Shown here piece by piece: positions 44,916 to 55,635 of a stretch of 64,000 bases of DNA. Each line of letters begins with the position of its first letter. Position 1 is the first letter of the stretch. The notes beneath the pieces were generated by a model, which saw only the letters and a program-made list of their open reading frames with translations, did no database searches and was not told where the DNA came from. This DNA is from Halomonas zincidurans B6 (GTDB lineage Bacteria > Pseudomonadota > Gammaproteobacteria > Pseudomonadales > Halomonadaceae): positions 3,100,001-3,164,000 of the forward strand of contig NZ_JNCK01000001.1 in assembly GCF_000731955.1 (NCBI RefSeq). Reading direction: 5' to 3'. The translations under genes and the position numbers were made by a program.

Positions 44916-44944
44916 TTGAAGGCGGCACGCCGCTTCCCTATAAT
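44916..44944 (+). promoter_or_regulatory. predicted sigma70-type promoter of the atp operon
   Basis: TTGAAG (-35, 44916-44921) and TATAAT (-10, 44939-44944) at 17-bp spacing, 78 bases ahead of the atpI ATG, in the parB-atpI gap. The perfect -10 is in keeping with a strongly expressed operon. Confidence 0.6.
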
Positions 44945-45021
44945 CCGCCGAGGTCTGACGCCGAGGGTGCGTCGGGTTCGGATTGAAGCTGCGAATGGCG
45001 CCGCACAACACGTGAGACTCT

Positions 45022-45417
45022 ATGCCTGATCCGTTACCGGCCCAGATAAAGCGCCCTCAGTTCAAGCGTCTATTGATAGCTCAGACGGCGGTCGTGCTGG
45101 TCGCGACGATTATCGGAGCTATCCTGTCAGGCGCAGCAGCGGTTTCGGCATTGTTCGGTGGTCTGGTTTGCCTGCTGCCCAGTGCCTATTTTGCCTGGCG
45201 TGCCTTTCGTTATCAGGGGGCTCGATTCGCCAGGGATATCGTCAAGAGTTTCTACCGTGCCGAGGCCGGCAAGTTCGGTTTGACGGCGGCATTGTTTGCC
45301 CTGGTGTTCATTGCAGTGCCCCCTTCAAACCCCGCTTTATTCTTTGGCGCTTACGTGGCGACGCTAAGCACGCAGTGGCTGGGCCCCTGGCTGCTGCAAC
45401 GCCCGTCGCACATCTGA
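45022..45417 (+). CDS. atpI: ATP synthase accessory subunit I
   Basis: A 131-residue membrane protein with about four helices, preceding atpB. AtpI is not part of the finished enzyme; it is thought to aid c-ring assembly or Mg2+ supply. The segment LFGGLVCLLPSAYFAWRAFRYQGA and the later FYRAEAGKFGLTAALFAL are typical. Confidence 0.93.
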   Translation: MPDPLPAQIKRPQFKRLLIAQTAVVLVATIIGAILSGAAAVSALFGGLVCLLPSAYFAWRAFRYQGARFARDIVKSFYRAEAGKFGLTAALFALVFIAVPPSNPALFFGAYVATLSTQWLGPWLLQRPSHI

Positions 45418-45432
45418 CATCGAGGCAGTGCA

Positions 45433-46299
45433 ATGGCAAAAGGCGACAATCTAACGCCCACGGCGTACATCGAGCACCATTTGCAGAACCTGACCTTCGG
45501 TCTGCATCCGGAAAACGGCTGGTCATTCGCCAAGAATGCAGAACAAGCCGCCGAAATGGGCTTCTGGGCGATCCACGTCGACACCATGGCCTGGTCGATC
45601 GGTCTGGGCATCCTGTTCCTGTGGATTTTTCGCAAGGCCGCCAAGATGGCGAGCACCGGCGTGCCCGGGGGGCTGCAGAATTTCGTCGAGATGATGGTCG
45701 AGTTCGTCGACAATTCGGTGAAGGAGACCTTTCATGGCCGCAGCAAGCTGATTGCGCCGCTGTCATTGACGATCCTGTGCTGGATCTTCCTGATGAACCT
45801 GATGGATCTGGTGCCGGTCGATTTTCTGCCGACGCTGGCGCAGAAGGTCGGTGTGATGTTCGGCGCCGACCCATCGAGTGTGTATTTCAAGGTGGTGCCG
45901 ACCACTGATATCAATGTCACCCTGGGCATGTCGCTGTCGGTCTTCGCGTTGATCATCTTCTACGCGATTCGCTCCAAGGGGGTCTCGGGTTTTATCGCCG
46001 AATTGACGCTGCATCCGTTCAATACCCCCAACAAGTTTTTTCAAGTTCTGCTGATACCTGCCAACTTCCTGCTCGAGGTGGTGACGTTGCTGGCGCGGCC
46101 GATTTCGCTGGCGCTGCGTCTGTTCGGTAACCTCTATGCCGGTGAGTTGATCTTCATCCTGATTGGCCTGCTCGGTCTGTGGCAGCTGCCGTTGTATTTT
46201 CCCTGGGCGGTCTTCCATATCCTGATCATCGTTCTTCAGGCGTTTATCTTCATGATGCTGACGATCGTCTATCTGAGCATGGCGACCGAAGAGCATTAA
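45433..46299 (+). CDS. atpB: ATP synthase F0 subunit a
   Basis: The stator membrane subunit that provides the proton half-channels against the c-ring. The 288-residue protein has about five to six helices. The essential Arg is in LARPISLALRLFGNLYAGELI near residue 220. SFAKNAEQAAEMGFWAIHVDTMAWS at the N terminus is usual for gammaproteobacteria. Confidence 0.97.
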   Translation: MAKGDNLTPTAYIEHHLQNLTFGLHPENGWSFAKNAEQAAEMGFWAIHVDTMAWSIGLGILFLWIFRKAAKMASTGVPGGLQNFVEMMVEFVDNSVKETFHGRSKLIAPLSLTILCWIFLMNLMDLVPVDFLPTLAQKVGVMFGADPSSVYFKVVPTTDINVTLGMSLSVFALIIFYAIRSKGVSGFIAELTLHPFNTPNKFFQVLLIPANFLLEVVTLLARPISLALRLFGNLYAGELIFILIGLLGLWQLPLYFPWAVFHILIIVLQAFIFMMLTIVYLSMATEEH

Positions 46300-46359
46300 C
46301 CATGTAATCCCATTAACCCGTAACCCGCTAAACCACTTGACTTGAAATTGGAGTGAACC

Positions 46360-46608
46360 ATGGAAGCACAAGTTCTGGGCATGACCGCTATCGCCGTGTC
46401 TCTGCTGATTGGCCTGGGTGCCCTGGGTACCGCCATCGGCTTCGGTATTCTGGGTGGCAAGTTCCTCGAGGGCGCTGCACGCCAGCCGGAGATGATTCCG
46501 CAACTGCAGGTGAAGATGTTCATCGTCGCCGGCCTGCTCGACGCCGTGACCATGATCGGTGTCGGTATCGCGCTGTTCTTCACCTTCGCCAACCCGTTTG
46601 TCGGTTAA
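46360..46608 (+). CDS. atpE: ATP synthase F0 subunit c
   Basis: An 82-residue hairpin of two membrane helices; copies form the rotor ring. The loop GAARQPEMIPQ is conserved and the ion-binding carboxylate is the Asp in GLLDAVTMIGVG. The second helix lacks the Glu-Ser/Thr ligand set of sodium-specific rings and looks like E. coli, so proton coupling is inferred despite the probable saline habitat. Confidence 0.98.
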   Translation: MEAQVLGMTAIAVSLLIGLGALGTAIGFGILGGKFLEGAARQPEMIPQLQVKMFIVAGLLDAVTMIGVGIALFFTFANPFVG

Positions 46609-46674
46609 ATCACGGGCGGTCGCAAGACCTTCCGGGACGTTAACCCACAAACCTGTGAAGCGAGAGGTGCTGGC

Positions 46675-47145
46675 GTGAATCTGAACCTAACCCTGATCGG
46701 TCAGGCCATTGCCTTCGCGGTGTTCGTCTGGTTCTGCATGAAGTACGTATGGCCTCCGGTCATACAGGCGCTGCAGGAACGCCAGAAGAAGATCGCCGAT
46801 GGCCTGGACGCTGCCAGCCGTGCCGCCCGCGACCTCGAAGTGGCCCAGGAACAGGCCAACGAGACGTTGCGCGAGAGCAAGGAACAGGCAGCCGAGATCC
46901 TTGAACAGGCCCACAAGCGGTCCAACCAGCTGGTCGAGGAGGCGCGCGAAAACGCCCGCCAGGAGGGCGAGCGGCTGGTGGCCAACGCCCGTTCCGAGAT
47001 CGAGCAGGAAATCAACCGCGCGAAGGAAGAGCTGCGTTCGCAGGTGGCGCGACTCGCCGTCGAAGGGGCGGAACGCATCCTGGAATCCTCCATCGACGAG
47101 GCCAAACATCGCGAGCTCGTCGACAAGCTCGCCGCCGAGCTCTGA
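46675..47145 (+). CDS. atpF: ATP synthase F0 subunit b
   Basis: The peripheral stalk subunit: one N-terminal membrane helix (LIGQAIAFAVFVWFCMKYVWPPV) followed by a long charged alpha-helical region, about residues 30-156, rich in Glu, Arg, Ala and Gln. Family length. The GTG start has a GAGAGG site close ahead. Confidence 0.97.
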   Translation: MNLNLTLIGQAIAFAVFVWFCMKYVWPPVIQALQERQKKIADGLDAASRAARDLEVAQEQANETLRESKEQAAEILEQAHKRSNQLVEEARENARQEGERLVANARSEIEQEINRAKEELRSQVARLAVEGAERILESSIDEAKHRELVDKLAAEL

Positions 47146-47156
47146 GGAGGTGACCC

Positions 47157-47696
47157 ATGGCTGAGACGTCTACCGTCGCCCGGCCCTACGCCAAGGCGGC
47201 GTTCGAGTTCGCGCACGCCCAAGGGCAGCTCAAGGCCTGGTCCGAGATGCTGACATTGGCGGCCCGCGTGGTCGCCGATGACGACATGCAATCCCGCGTG
47301 CTGGGCAACCCCCGGTTGTCCGGCGACGACAAGGCCGATGTGATCGTCGGCGTCGGCGGTGAGGCATTCGGCGAGGAAGCGACGAACTTCCTGCGGATTC
47401 TGGGCCAGAAGAACCGCCTGGCGGCGCTGCCGGCCATCGCCGAGCAATTCGAACTGCTCAAGGCGCAGCAGGAGAAGCGCATGGACGTGACCATCGTCTC
47501 TGCCTACCCGCTCGACGCCACGCAGCAAGAAACGCTCGCGAGTGCCCTGGCCAAGCGCCTGAACCGCGAAATCTCCATTACCACTCAGGTGGACAGTGCC
47601 CTGCTGGGCGGCGTCATCCTGCGTGCCGGCGACACCGTCATCGACGGTTCGGTACGCGGTCGACTGGCCCGCTTGCGCGATTCACTTTCCGTCTGA
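47157..47696 (+). CDS. atpH: ATP synthase F1 subunit delta
   Basis: A 179-residue protein joining the stalk to the top of F1. STVARPYAKAAFEFA at the N terminus and the C-terminal VDSALLGGVILRAGDTVIDGSVRGRLARL are the conserved parts. A GAGGAGGTGA ribosome site precedes it. Confidence 0.97.
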   Translation: MAETSTVARPYAKAAFEFAHAQGQLKAWSEMLTLAARVVADDDMQSRVLGNPRLSGDDKADVIVGVGGEAFGEEATNFLRILGQKNRLAALPAIAEQFELLKAQQEKRMDVTIVSAYPLDATQQETLASALAKRLNREISITTQVDSALLGGVILRAGDTVIDGSVRGRLARLRDSLSV

Positions 47697-47712
47697 GTTT
47701 GAGGGACATGGC

Positions 47713-49257
<1,545 letters not shown>

Positions 49258-49262
49258 TCGTT

Positions 49263-49286
49263 CGGGCCCGCTACACGGCGGGCCCG
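49263..49286 (+). other. intercistronic GC hairpin between atpA and atpG
   Basis: CGGGCCCGC (49263-49271) and GCGGGCCCG (49278-49286), a perfect 9-bp stem with a 6-base loop and no T run. In this place it more probably affects message stability or relative expression than ends transcription. Confidence 0.6.
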
Positions 49287-49323
49287 AGATTTCCCTGAGG
49301 GGCCACGAATAAGGTAGATCGCG

Positions 49324-50199
49324 ATGGCAGCTGCAAAAGAGATTCGCACCCAGATCGGGAGCATCAAGAATACGCAGAAGATCACCAGCGCCATGGAAAT
49401 GGTCGCTGCGTCGAAGATGCGTAAGGCGCAAGAGCGGATGTGGGCCAGCCAGCCGTATGCCAAGCAGATCCGCAAGGTCGTCGGTCACGTCGCCCGGGCC
49501 AACCCCGAGTACCGTCACCCGTACACCCTCGAGCGCGAGGTCGAACGGATCGGTTACATCGTGGTGTCCAGCGACCGCGGCCTGGCCGGTGGCTTGAACG
49601 TCAATCTGTTCAAGACCCTGGTCAGGGATGCCCGCGAATGGCGTGACAAGGGCGCCGAGATCGACTTCGTCGCTATCGGCGCCAAGGCCGGAACCTTCTT
49701 TCGCAATCATGGCGGCAATTTGCTCGCCGCCAAGAGCGGACTCGGCGAGTCGCCGGAGCCGAAGGATCTGATCGGTAGCGTCAAGGTGATGCTCGACGCC
49801 TTCGATGAAGGCACGCTCGACCGGATCAACGTGGTGTACAACGAGTTCGTCAACACCATGTCGCAGAAGCCGGTGGTGCGCCAACTGGTGCCGCTGGCCA
49901 CTTCCGACGAGGGTGGCGACGAGGAACAAAACCGTCCCGACAGCTGGGACTACCTGTATGAGCCGGATGCCCAGGACCTGCTCGACAAGCTGCTCAAGCG
50001 CTATGTCGAGGCCCAGGTCTATCAGGCGGTGGTCGAGAATGCAGCCTGCGAGCAGGCGGCGCGCATGATCGCGATGAAGAACGCGACCGACAACGCCGGC
50101 GACCTGATCGACGATTTGCAACTGGTGTACAACAAGGCCCGTCAGGCGGCCATTACCCAGGAAATCTCCGAGATCGTAAGTGGCGCCGCCGCGGTATAG
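49324..50199 (+). CDS. atpG: ATP synthase F1 subunit gamma
   Basis: The central rotor shaft, 291 residues. The N-terminal coiled-coil MAAAKEIRTQIGSIKNTQKITSAMEMVAASKMRKAQ and the C-terminal ARMIAMKNATDNAGDLIDDLQLVYNKARQAAITQEISEIV are the conserved helices, with a Rossmann-like middle (YIVVSSDRGLAGGLN). Confidence 0.98.
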   Translation: MAAAKEIRTQIGSIKNTQKITSAMEMVAASKMRKAQERMWASQPYAKQIRKVVGHVARANPEYRHPYTLEREVERIGYIVVSSDRGLAGGLNVNLFKTLVRDAREWRDKGAEIDFVAIGAKAGTFFRNHGGNLLAAKSGLGESPEPKDLIGSVKVMLDAFDEGTLDRINVVYNEFVNTMSQKPVVRQLVPLATSDEGGDEEQNRPDSWDYLYEPDAQDLLDKLLKRYVEAQVYQAVVENAACEQAARMIAMKNATDNAGDLIDDLQLVYNKARQAAITQEISEIVSGAAAV

Positions 50200-50250
50200 C
50201 GCGCCGGTGAGGCTAAGCAGGTTTCATTTGCAGGTATAAGAGGAACCAAG

Positions 50251-51627
50251 ATGAGCGGACGTATCGTACAAATCATCGGCGCGGTGATTGACGTAGAGTT
50301 TCCGCGGGACGACGTGCCCAAGGTCTACGACGCGCTGAAGGTCTCGGAAACCGGGACCGTTCTCGAAGTCCAGCAGCAGCTGGGCGATGGCGTGGTGCGA
50401 GCCATCGCCATGGGCTCCACCGAAGGCCTGAAGCGTGGCTATGAAGTCACCAACAGCGGCACGGCGATCTCGGTGCCGGTGGGCAAGGCCACGCTGGGGC
50501 GGATCATGAACGTGCTCGGCGAGCCGATCGATGAAGCCGGCGAGATCGGCGAAGAAGAGCGCATGCCGATCCACCGCAAGGCGCCGACTTACGCCGAGCA
50601 GGCGGCGTCCAACGAGCTGCTCGAGACCGGCATCAAGGTCATCGATCTGGTCTGCCCGTTCGCCAAGGGCGGCAAGGTCGGCCTGTTCGGCGGCGCCGGT
50701 GTCGGCAAGACCGTCAACATGATGGAGCTGATCCGCAATATCGCCACCGAGCACAGCGGTTACTCGGTGTTCGCCGGGGTCGGCGAGCGGACCCGCGAGG
50801 GCAACGACTTCTACTACGAGATGCAGGAGTCCAACGTTCTCGATAAGGTCTCGCTGGTCTACGGCCAGATGAACGAGCCGCCGGGCAACCGCCTGCGCGT
50901 GGCGCTGACCGGGCTGACCGTCGCCGAGAAGTTCCGCGACGAAGGCCGCGACGTGCTGCTGTTCATCGACAACATCTACCGCTACACGCTGGCGGGGACC
51001 GAAGTCTCGGCGCTGCTGGGCCGCATGCCCTCCGCGGTCGGTTACCAGCCGACGCTGGCCGAGGAGATGGGGGTGCTGCAGGAGCGCATCACCTCGACCA
51101 AGACCGGCTCGATCACCTCCGTGCAGGCCGTCTACGTGCCCGCGGACGACTTGACCGATCCGTCGCCGGCGACCACCTTCGCCCACCTCGACGCCACCGT
51201 GGTACTGGCGCGCTCGATCGCCGAGCTGGGCATCTACCCGGCCATCGATCCGCTGGATTCCACCTCGCGTCAGCTCGACCCGCTGGTGGTCGGCGACGAG
51301 CATTACGACACCGCGCGCGGCGTGCAGAACGTGCTGCAGCGTTACAAGGAGCTCAAGGACATCATCGCGATCCTGGGGATGGACGAGCTGTCCGACGAGG
51401 ACAAGCAGTCGGTCAACCGGGCGCGCAAGATCCAGCGCTTCCTGTCGCAGCCGTTCTTCGTCGCCGAGGTCTTCACCGGCGCACCCGGCAAGTACGTGTC
51501 GCTGAAGGACACCATTCGTGGTTTCCAGGGGATCCTCAACGGCGAGTACGACGAGCTGCCGGAACAGGCTTTCTACATGGTTGGCACCATCGACGAGGCT
51601 GTCGAGAAAGCCAACAAGATGAAGTAA
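50251..51627 (+). CDS. atpD: ATP synthase F1 subunit beta (catalytic)
   Basis: The catalytic subunit of 458 residues. P-loop GLFGGAGVGKTVNMMELIRN near residue 150, the catalytic Glu in GVGERTREGNDFYYEM, and ALTGLTVAEKFRDEG-type sequence through LLFIDNIYRYTLAGTEVSALLGRMPSAVGYQPTLA are invariant features. Full length, no disruption. Confidence 0.99.
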   Translation: MSGRIVQIIGAVIDVEFPRDDVPKVYDALKVSETGTVLEVQQQLGDGVVRAIAMGSTEGLKRGYEVTNSGTAISVPVGKATLGRIMNVLGEPIDEAGEIGEEERMPIHRKAPTYAEQAASNELLETGIKVIDLVCPFAKGGKVGLFGGAGVGKTVNMMELIRNIATEHSGYSVFAGVGERTREGNDFYYEMQESNVLDKVSLVYGQMNEPPGNRLRVALTGLTVAEKFRDEGRDVLLFIDNIYRYTLAGTEVSALLGRMPSAVGYQPTLAEEMGVLQERITSTKTGSITSVQAVYVPADDLTDPSPATTFAHLDATVVLARSIAELGIYPAIDPLDSTSRQLDPLVVGDEHYDTARGVQNVLQRYKELKDIIAILGMDELSDEDKQSVNRARKIQRFLSQPFFVAEVFTGAPGKYVSLKDTIRGFQGILNGEYDELPEQAFYMVGTIDEAVEKANKMK

Positions 51628-51651
51628 GCCGTCCACCAGGGGGATCAAGGT

Positions 51652-52080
51652 ATGGCGAACAGCTTCCAATGCGAGATCGTCAGCGCCGAACGCTCGATCT
51701 TCTCCGGCGAGATCCGCCAGATCGTCGCCGCGGGGATGATGGGCGACCTGGGCATCATGCCCGGTCATGCGCCGCTGCTGACCGAGCTCAAGCCGGGTCC
51801 GCTGCGGATCCTCGGCGAGGATGGCGAGGAGAGCATCTACTATGTCGACGGCGGTTTCATCGAAGTCCAGCCGACGCTGGTATCGGTGCTCGCCGACAGT
51901 GCGGTGCGCGCGCGCGACCTCGACGAGGCCGAGGCCGAGTCGGCGCGCCAGGAGGCGCAGAAGTCGCTCAACGAGAAACAGTCGGACCTGGACTATACCC
52001 GGGCCGCGGCGGAGCTCGCCGAGGCGGTGGCCAAGCTGCGCACCCTCGATCAGCTGCGCCGCTTGGGCGGCAAGCGCTGA
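51652..52080 (+). CDS. atpC: ATP synthase F1 subunit epsilon
   Basis: A 142-residue regulatory subunit of the rotor: a beta-sandwich (FQCEIVSAERSIFSGEI through DGGFIEVQPTLVSVLADSAV) followed by two helices (about 88-142) that can inhibit ATP hydrolysis. Last gene of the operon; a strong terminator lies 20 bases after its stop. Confidence 0.97.
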   Translation: MANSFQCEIVSAERSIFSGEIRQIVAAGMMGDLGIMPGHAPLLTELKPGPLRILGEDGEESIYYVDGGFIEVQPTLVSVLADSAVRARDLDEAEAESARQEAQKSLNEKQSDLDYTRAAAELAEAVAKLRTLDQLRRLGGKR

Positions 52081-52100
52081 TCCGCGCAAAGGCTGCAATG

Positions 52101-52133
52101 AATACCCCGTGGGCCGCCACGGGGTATTTTTTT
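52101..52133 (+). terminator. intrinsic terminator of the atp operon
   Basis: AATACCCCGTGG (52101-52112) pairs with CCACGGGGTATT (52117-52128) around a GCCG loop, then at least five T. Confidence 0.95.
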
Positions 52134-52331
52134 GTCTGGCTGAAGCCGGCGGTACATGAACGACCCTCAACAAGGCTTATGCCTATAAGCCGGTCGAGTC
52201 CGACAAGGCGGGACGGGGTTACGGCAAAACGCTGAAACAAGGCAGGCAATGGTCGCGATCGCCTGCTGGCGTTGGTAGCGTCAGGCGCTGCGCCGTAGAA
52301 TGTCACGCAAGCGATCGGCGGTAATCTGGAA

Positions 52332-52403
52332 CGCGGTACGTTGCAACAGCGCGGTACTTTGCAACGACGCGGTACTTTGCAACGACCCGGTACTTTGCAA
52401 CAT
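52332..52403 (+). repeat. four tandem 18-bp repeats upstream of glmU
   Basis: Four head-to-tail units: the middle two are exactly CGCGGTACTTTGCAACGA; the first (52332-52349) and last (52386-52403) differ at two or three positions. The array ends 10 bases ahead of the glmU ATG and abuts its AGGAG ribosome site. Its unit is a multiple of three and reads in the glmU frame as repeats of AVLCND. Sequence between the atp terminator and the array (52134-52331) shows no other feature. Confidence 0.95.
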
Positions 52404-52413
52404 AGGAGCGGTA

Positions 52414-53787
52414 ATGACTCTCGATGTAGTGATCCTGGCGGCGGGCCAGGGGACACGGATGCGTTCGGCACGGCCCAAGGTACTGCACGAGCTGGCGGGC
52501 AGGCCGCTGATCAATCATGTCATCGCCACCGCGTCCGGCCTCGAGGACGCTCGGCTGCACGTGGTGATCGGTCACGGCGGCGAGCAGGTCCGCGAGGCGC
52601 TCGCCGACGCCGAGGTCAATTTCGTCGTCCAGGCCGAACAGAGGGGCACCGGCCATGCCGTGGCCCAGGCGCTCGAGGGGCTCGGCGATGGCAAGGTGCT
52701 GGTGTTGTACGCCGACGTGCCGCTGATTCGCCGTGACACGCTGGCGGCGCTGCTCGAGCGGGTCGGCGAGCAGTGCATGGGCCTGCTTACCGTCGAGCTG
52801 AACGAGCCCGCCGGCTACGGGCGCATCAAGCGTGACGCCGGCGGCGAGGCGGTGGCGATCGTCGAGCACAAGGACGCCAGCGCCGAGGAGCGCGCCATCG
52901 GCGAGTGCAATACCGGGATCATGGCGATGACGGCCGCGCACCTGCGGCGCTGGTTGCCGCAGCTCTCGGCCGATAACGCGCAGGGCGAATACTACCTGAC
53001 CGACGTGATTGCCATGGCCGCCGCCGAAGGCACCGCGATCGCCACCACCCAGCCCGGCTCGCCCGGCGAGGTCGAGGGCATCAACGACCGCGTCCAGCTG
53101 GCGCGCCTGGAGCGCGTCTATCAGGCCGGCGAGGCCGAGCGGTTGATGCGCGAGGGCGTGGCACTGGCCGATCCGGCGCGCCTCGACGTGCGCGGCGAAC
53201 TGCTCTGCGCGCGCGACGTCGTCATCGACGTCGGCTGTGTCTTCGCGGGTCGCGTCGAGATAGCCGGTGACGTGAGGGTGGGGCCTTACTGCGTGATCCG
53301 CGACAGCCGCATCGGCCCGGGCAGCGTGATCGAGGCGCATAGCGTGATCGATGGCGCGGTGATCGACGGCGATAGCCAGATCGGCCCGTTCGCGCGGCTG
53401 CGTCCCGGTACGCAGCTGGCGCGCGGCGCCAAGGTCGGCAACTTCGTTGAAACCAAGAACGCCACGCTCGGCGAGGGCGCCAAGATCAACCATCTCAGCT
53501 ACGTCGGCGACGCGCGGCTGGGTCGTGGCGTCAATGTGGGCGCCGGCACCATCACCTGCAACTACGACGGCGCCAACAAGCACCGTACCGAAATCGGCGA
53601 TCATGCCTTCATCGGCTCCAATACCGCGCTGGTGGCGCCGGTATCGGTGGGCGAGGGGGCGACCGTGGGGGCCGGTTCCACGATCAGCAAGGATGTCGAG
53701 GCCGGCGCGCTGGCACTGGCGCGTGGTCGTCAGATCAGCAAGTCCGACTGGGTGCGACCGCAGAAGTCGCCCAAGCGCGATCATTGA
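52414..53787 (+). CDS. glmU: bifunctional N-acetylglucosamine-1-phosphate uridyltransferase / glucosamine-1-phosphate acetyltransferase
   Basis: A 457-residue enzyme that makes UDP-N-acetylglucosamine for peptidoglycan and lipopolysaccharide. The N-terminal uridyltransferase begins LDVVILAAGQGTRMRSARPK; the C-terminal half (about 250-457) is a left-handed beta-helix of hexapeptide repeats with GTITCNYDGANKHRT. The ATG with AGGAG matches the family start; the open frame upstream runs through the tandem repeats. It forms a pair with glmS, the first enzyme of the same pathway. Confidence 0.97.
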   Translation: MTLDVVILAAGQGTRMRSARPKVLHELAGRPLINHVIATASGLEDARLHVVIGHGGEQVREALADAEVNFVVQAEQRGTGHAVAQALEGLGDGKVLVLYADVPLIRRDTLAALLERVGEQCMGLLTVELNEPAGYGRIKRDAGGEAVAIVEHKDASAEERAIGECNTGIMAMTAAHLRRWLPQLSADNAQGEYYLTDVIAMAAAEGTAIATTQPGSPGEVEGINDRVQLARLERVYQAGEAERLMREGVALADPARLDVRGELLCARDVVIDVGCVFAGRVEIAGDVRVGPYCVIRDSRIGPGSVIEAHSVIDGAVIDGDSQIGPFARLRPGTQLARGAKVGNFVETKNATLGEGAKINHLSYVGDARLGRGVNVGAGTITCNYDGANKHRTEIGDHAFIGSNTALVAPVSVGEGATVGAGSTISKDVEAGALALARGRQISKSDWVRPQKSPKRDH

Positions 53788-53799
53788 GGAGTAGCGAAC

Positions 53800-55635
53800 A
53801 TGTGTGGAATCGTTGGCGCCGTTGCCGAGCGCAATGTGCAGGAGATCCTGCTCGAGGGCCTGCGACGGCTCGAGTACCGGGGGTACGATTCGGCGGGCTT
53901 GGCGGTGCTGTCCGACGATGCGCGGCTCAATCGCCAGCGAGCGATCGGCAAGGTCGCGGCTCTCGAGCAGCGCCTGCACGAGGCGCCGCTGATCGGTACG
54001 GTGGGCATTGCCCATACACGCTGGGCGACCCATGGTCGGCCCAACGAGGAGAATGCCCATCCTCACCAGTCCGGCGAGAGCCTGGCGGTGGTGCACAACG
54101 GCATCATCGAGAACTTCGAGCCGCTCAAGCGTGAACTCGAGGGCCAGGGTTACGTCTTCACCTCGCAGACCGACACCGAGGTCGTCGCGCATCTGCTGGC
54201 GCGTGAATTCAATCGTACCCAGGACCTGCTCGCGGCGGTACAGACGGTGGTCGCGACCCTCGATGGCGCCTATGCGCTGGCGGTTCTCCACAGGGCCCAG
54301 CCCGACGTGATCGTCGGTGCCCGCCAGGGCAGCCCGCTGGTCGTCGGGGTCGGTATCGGCGAAAGCTTTCTGGCATCGGATCCGATGGCCTTGTTGCCGG
54401 TCACGGATCGTTTCATCTACCTCCAGGAAGGCGATGTGGTGCGTATCGCTCGCGGCGAGCCGGTAGCCGTCTTCGATCGTCGTGGCGAGCGTCAGCAGCG
54501 CAGCGTGCAGACCTACGAGCATGGCGACGGCACGGTCACCAAGGGCGGCTATCGGCATTTCATGCTCAAGGAGATCCACGAGCAGCCGCAGGTCATTGCC
54601 GCCGCGCTGGAAGGCCGGCTCAGCGAGCGTCACGCGCTGATCAAGAGCTTCGGCAGCGAGGCCGAGGCGGTATTCGCCGAAGCCCGCCAGATCCATATCA
54701 TCGCCTGTGGCACCAGCTATCACGCCGGGCTGGTGGCACGCTACTGGCTGGAAAGATACGCCGGCATCCCCACCCAGGTCGAGGTCGCTTCGGAGTATCG
54801 CTATCGTCGGGTCGTGGTTCCCGAGGGAACGCTGTTCGTGACCCTCTCGCAGTCCGGTGAAACCGCCGACACGCTGGCCGCCCTGCGCTTCGCTCGTGAG
54901 CGCGGTTACCTGGCCAGCCTGGCGATCTGCAACGTGCCGGGCAGTTCGCTGGTACGCGAGTCGGATCTGGCGCTGATGACGCATGCCGGCCCCGAAATCG
55001 GCGTGGCCTCGACCAAGGCGTTCACCACTCAGTTGGTCGCGCTGATGCTGTTGACGCTATCGCTGGGACGATTGCGCGGCATGGACGAAACCCGCGAGAG
55101 CGAGATCGTCCAGGCCCTGCATGGCTTGCCCCAGGCCATCTCTCAGGTGCTCGGCCTGGACGGCGCCATCGAGGAACTGGCCATGGCCTTTGCCGAGAAG
55201 GAACATGCGCTGTTCCTCGGCCGCGGCGCGCACTTCCCGATCGCCCTGGAGGGCGCGCTCAAGCTCAAGGAAATTTCCTACATCCACGCCGAAGCCTACC
55301 CGGCCGGCGAGCTCAAGCACGGTCCGCTGGCACTGATCGACAGCGACATGCCGGTGATTTCCGTCGCCCCCAACGACGAGCTGCTCGAGAAACTCAAGTC
55401 CAACCTTCAGGAGGTTCGCGCCCGCGGTGGCGAGCTGTTCGTGTTCGCCGACGAGGCGGTTGCCCTGGAAGAGGCGGAAGGCGTCACCGTGATGCGACTT
55501 GCGCACATCGACGAGGCGCTGGCACCGATTCTCTACACCGTGCCGCTGCAGTTGCTTTCCTACCATGTCGCCGTGCTCAAGGGCACCGACGTCGATCAGC
55601 CGCGCAACCTGGCCAAGTCGGTTACCGTCGAATAA
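53800..55635 (+). CDS. glmS: glutamine:fructose-6-phosphate aminotransferase (isomerizing)
   Basis: GlmS makes glucosamine-6-phosphate from fructose-6-phosphate and glutamine, the entry to amino-sugar synthesis. The protein has 611 residues: N-terminal glutaminase with nucleophile Cys2 (MCGIVGAVAE), then two SIS isomerase domains (CGTSYHAGLVARYWLE; SQSGETADTL) and the terminal NLAKSVTVE. It lies 12 bases after glmU. Confidence 0.98.
   Translation: MCGIVGAVAERNVQEILLEGLRRLEYRGYDSAGLAVLSDDARLNRQRAIGKVAALEQRLHEAPLIGTVGIAHTRWATHGRPNEENAHPHQSGESLAVVHNGIIENFEPLKRELEGQGYVFTSQTDTEVVAHLLAREFNRTQDLLAAVQTVVATLDGAYALAVLHRAQPDVIVGARQGSPLVVGVGIGESFLASDPMALLPVTDRFIYLQEGDVVRIARGEPVAVFDRRGERQQRSVQTYEHGDGTVTKGGYRHFMLKEIHEQPQVIAAALEGRLSERHALIKSFGSEAEAVFAEARQIHIIACGTSYHAGLVARYWLERYAGIPTQVEVASEYRYRRVVVPEGTLFVTLSQSGETADTLAALRFARERGYLASLAICNVPGSSLVRESDLALMTHAGPEIGVASTKAFTTQLVALMLLTLSLGRLRGMDETRESEIVQALHGLPQAISQVLGLDGAIEELAMAFAEKEHALFLGRGAHFPIALEGALKLKEISYIHAEAYPAGELKHGPLALIDSDMPVISVAPNDELLEKLKSNLQEVRARGGELFVFADEAVALEEAEGVTVMRLAHIDEALAPILYTVPLQLLSYHVAVLKGTDVDQPRNLAKSVTVE
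55530..55635 (+). other. attTn7 target (TnsD-recognised 3' end of glmS)
   Basis: The last 35 codons of glmS, from LYTVPLQLLSYHVAVLKGTDV to the stop, keep the codon-level sequence used by TnsD as the Tn7 target in diverse bacteria; insertion would occur about 25 bases after the stop. No Tn7 ends or tns genes were seen after it. Confidence 0.55.

Noticed and set aside
43068..45021. parS site near parAB
   Set aside because: I looked for the TGTTTCACGTGAAACA consensus and close variants in and around parAB and saw none; CACGTG at 45010 has no matching flanks.
52332..52403. Tandem repeats as a CRISPR array
   Set aside because: The units are contiguous with no spacers and no cas genes lie nearby.
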